The notes beneath the pieces were generated by a model. It did not search any database. It saw only the letters and a program-made list of their open reading frames with translations, and was not told where the DNA came from. Positions 59,117 to 59,290 of a stretch of DNA of 59,290 nt are shown here, piece by piece. A program made the position numbers and the translations under genes. Within the stretch, counting starts at the first letter, position 1. The number at the start of each line of letters is the position of its first letter. The stretch is from Verrucomicrobiota bacterium. Lineage in GTDB: Bacteria; Verrucomicrobiota; Kiritimatiellia; UBA8416; JABMPJ01. The stretch lies in the NCBI GenBank assembly GCA_018648805.1, contig JABGQM010000019.1, positions 1 to 59,290 of the forward strand, given 5' to 3'.

Positions 59117-59290
59117 CACTGCCTGCCCTCCATATTGTTGACTTGTTTGTTGACTTATCTGTTCCCCCGCCTCGCGCGCTGCCCCCCACGGGACATCGCG
59201 TTTAAATTCTATTTCTGAATGTAGCGCTTGCCGCTCTCAGGCATAATATTCGCTCGATCCTTCAACCAAAATACCATCCCCCCCCCCCCC
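59117..59290. other. Right edge with a 13-base C run
   Basis: Leader of the PATR gene, with GTTGACTTGTTTGTTGACTT repeats upstream of the ribosome site. The last 13 bases (59278-59290) are all C, which looks like a contig end or assembly artefact rather than biology. No gene. Confidence 0.6.

Noticed and set aside
59278..59290. Poly-C tract as a phase-variation signal
   Set aside because: It lies at the very end of the window, where a contig-end artefact is more likely, and no gene start is beside it.

Overview
The window looks like a GC-rich chromosomal segment of an uncultured bacterium, probably of the PVC superphylum (Kiritimatiellota or a relative). This is an inference from gene content: beta-strand autotransporter-repeat proteins, many TPR proteins, SGNH-fold proteins, and a metal permease fused to a DtxR-type repressor, an arrangement otherwise known from Chlamydia YtgCR. 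I found no rRNA, tRNA, CRISPR array or transposase by eye. A run of 13 C closes the right edge.

Layout. (1) 212-1388: a frameshifted CHASE2-domain gene. (2) 1569-5207: a Zn/Mn/Fe ABC transporter operon (binding protein, orphan exported protein, ATPase, permease-repressor fusion). (3) 5510-6550: rlmN. (4) 6860-15957: three secreted autotransporter-repeat (PATR) proteins, two of them recent duplicates, with a small nucleotidyltransferase module between; a fourth is at 56645-59116. (5) 16172-17025: a double four-helix-bundle gene between near-perfect 35-bp inverted repeats. (6) 17237-52473: about 35 kb dominated by two expanded families. Seven are multi-pass proteins resembling TMTC O-mannosyltransferases (DD motif, HPLQTESV..R.ESL motif, C-terminal TPRs). 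Seven are SGNH/GDSL-fold membrane-anchored proteins, several with TPR tails. Among them lie a sugar epimerase, a WbuC-type cupin, a YfhO-like membrane protein, two radical SAM genes (one 5'-truncated) and two small membrane proteins. (7) 52542-56025: two AAA ATPases with nuclease-like tails (DUF234 and DUF4143 types) and operator-like repeats.

Functional reading (inference): region 6 is a surface-glycan or protein-glycosylation locus. TMTC-like enzymes would transfer sugars from lipid carriers, SGNH proteins would acylate or deacylate glycans, and the TPRs would organise complexes. The Ser/Thr/Gly-rich PATR proteins nearby are plausible but untested acceptors.

The most unusual layer is the repeats, labelled here as follows. 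P element: a palindrome with core CGCGCTCGCCGAGCGCG, often as two inverted arms, with TGTAGCC at the outer end of an arm. It occurs between genes and also in frame, at the same loop, in five TMTC-like paralogs; a sixth has a collapsed copy that breaks the frame and the seventh is empty. Q element: core CGAAGCC.TGGCGAAGTAGG, in frame in two paralogs. K13: tandem GATTAGGGCGAAA forming hairpins at gene ends and supplying stop codons. H7: arrays of 7-bp units of several sequences, one of which makes the stop/ribosome-site/start junction of three consecutive genes. These resemble in principle the Rickettsia palindromic elements that insert into reading frames, but the sequences look unrelated.
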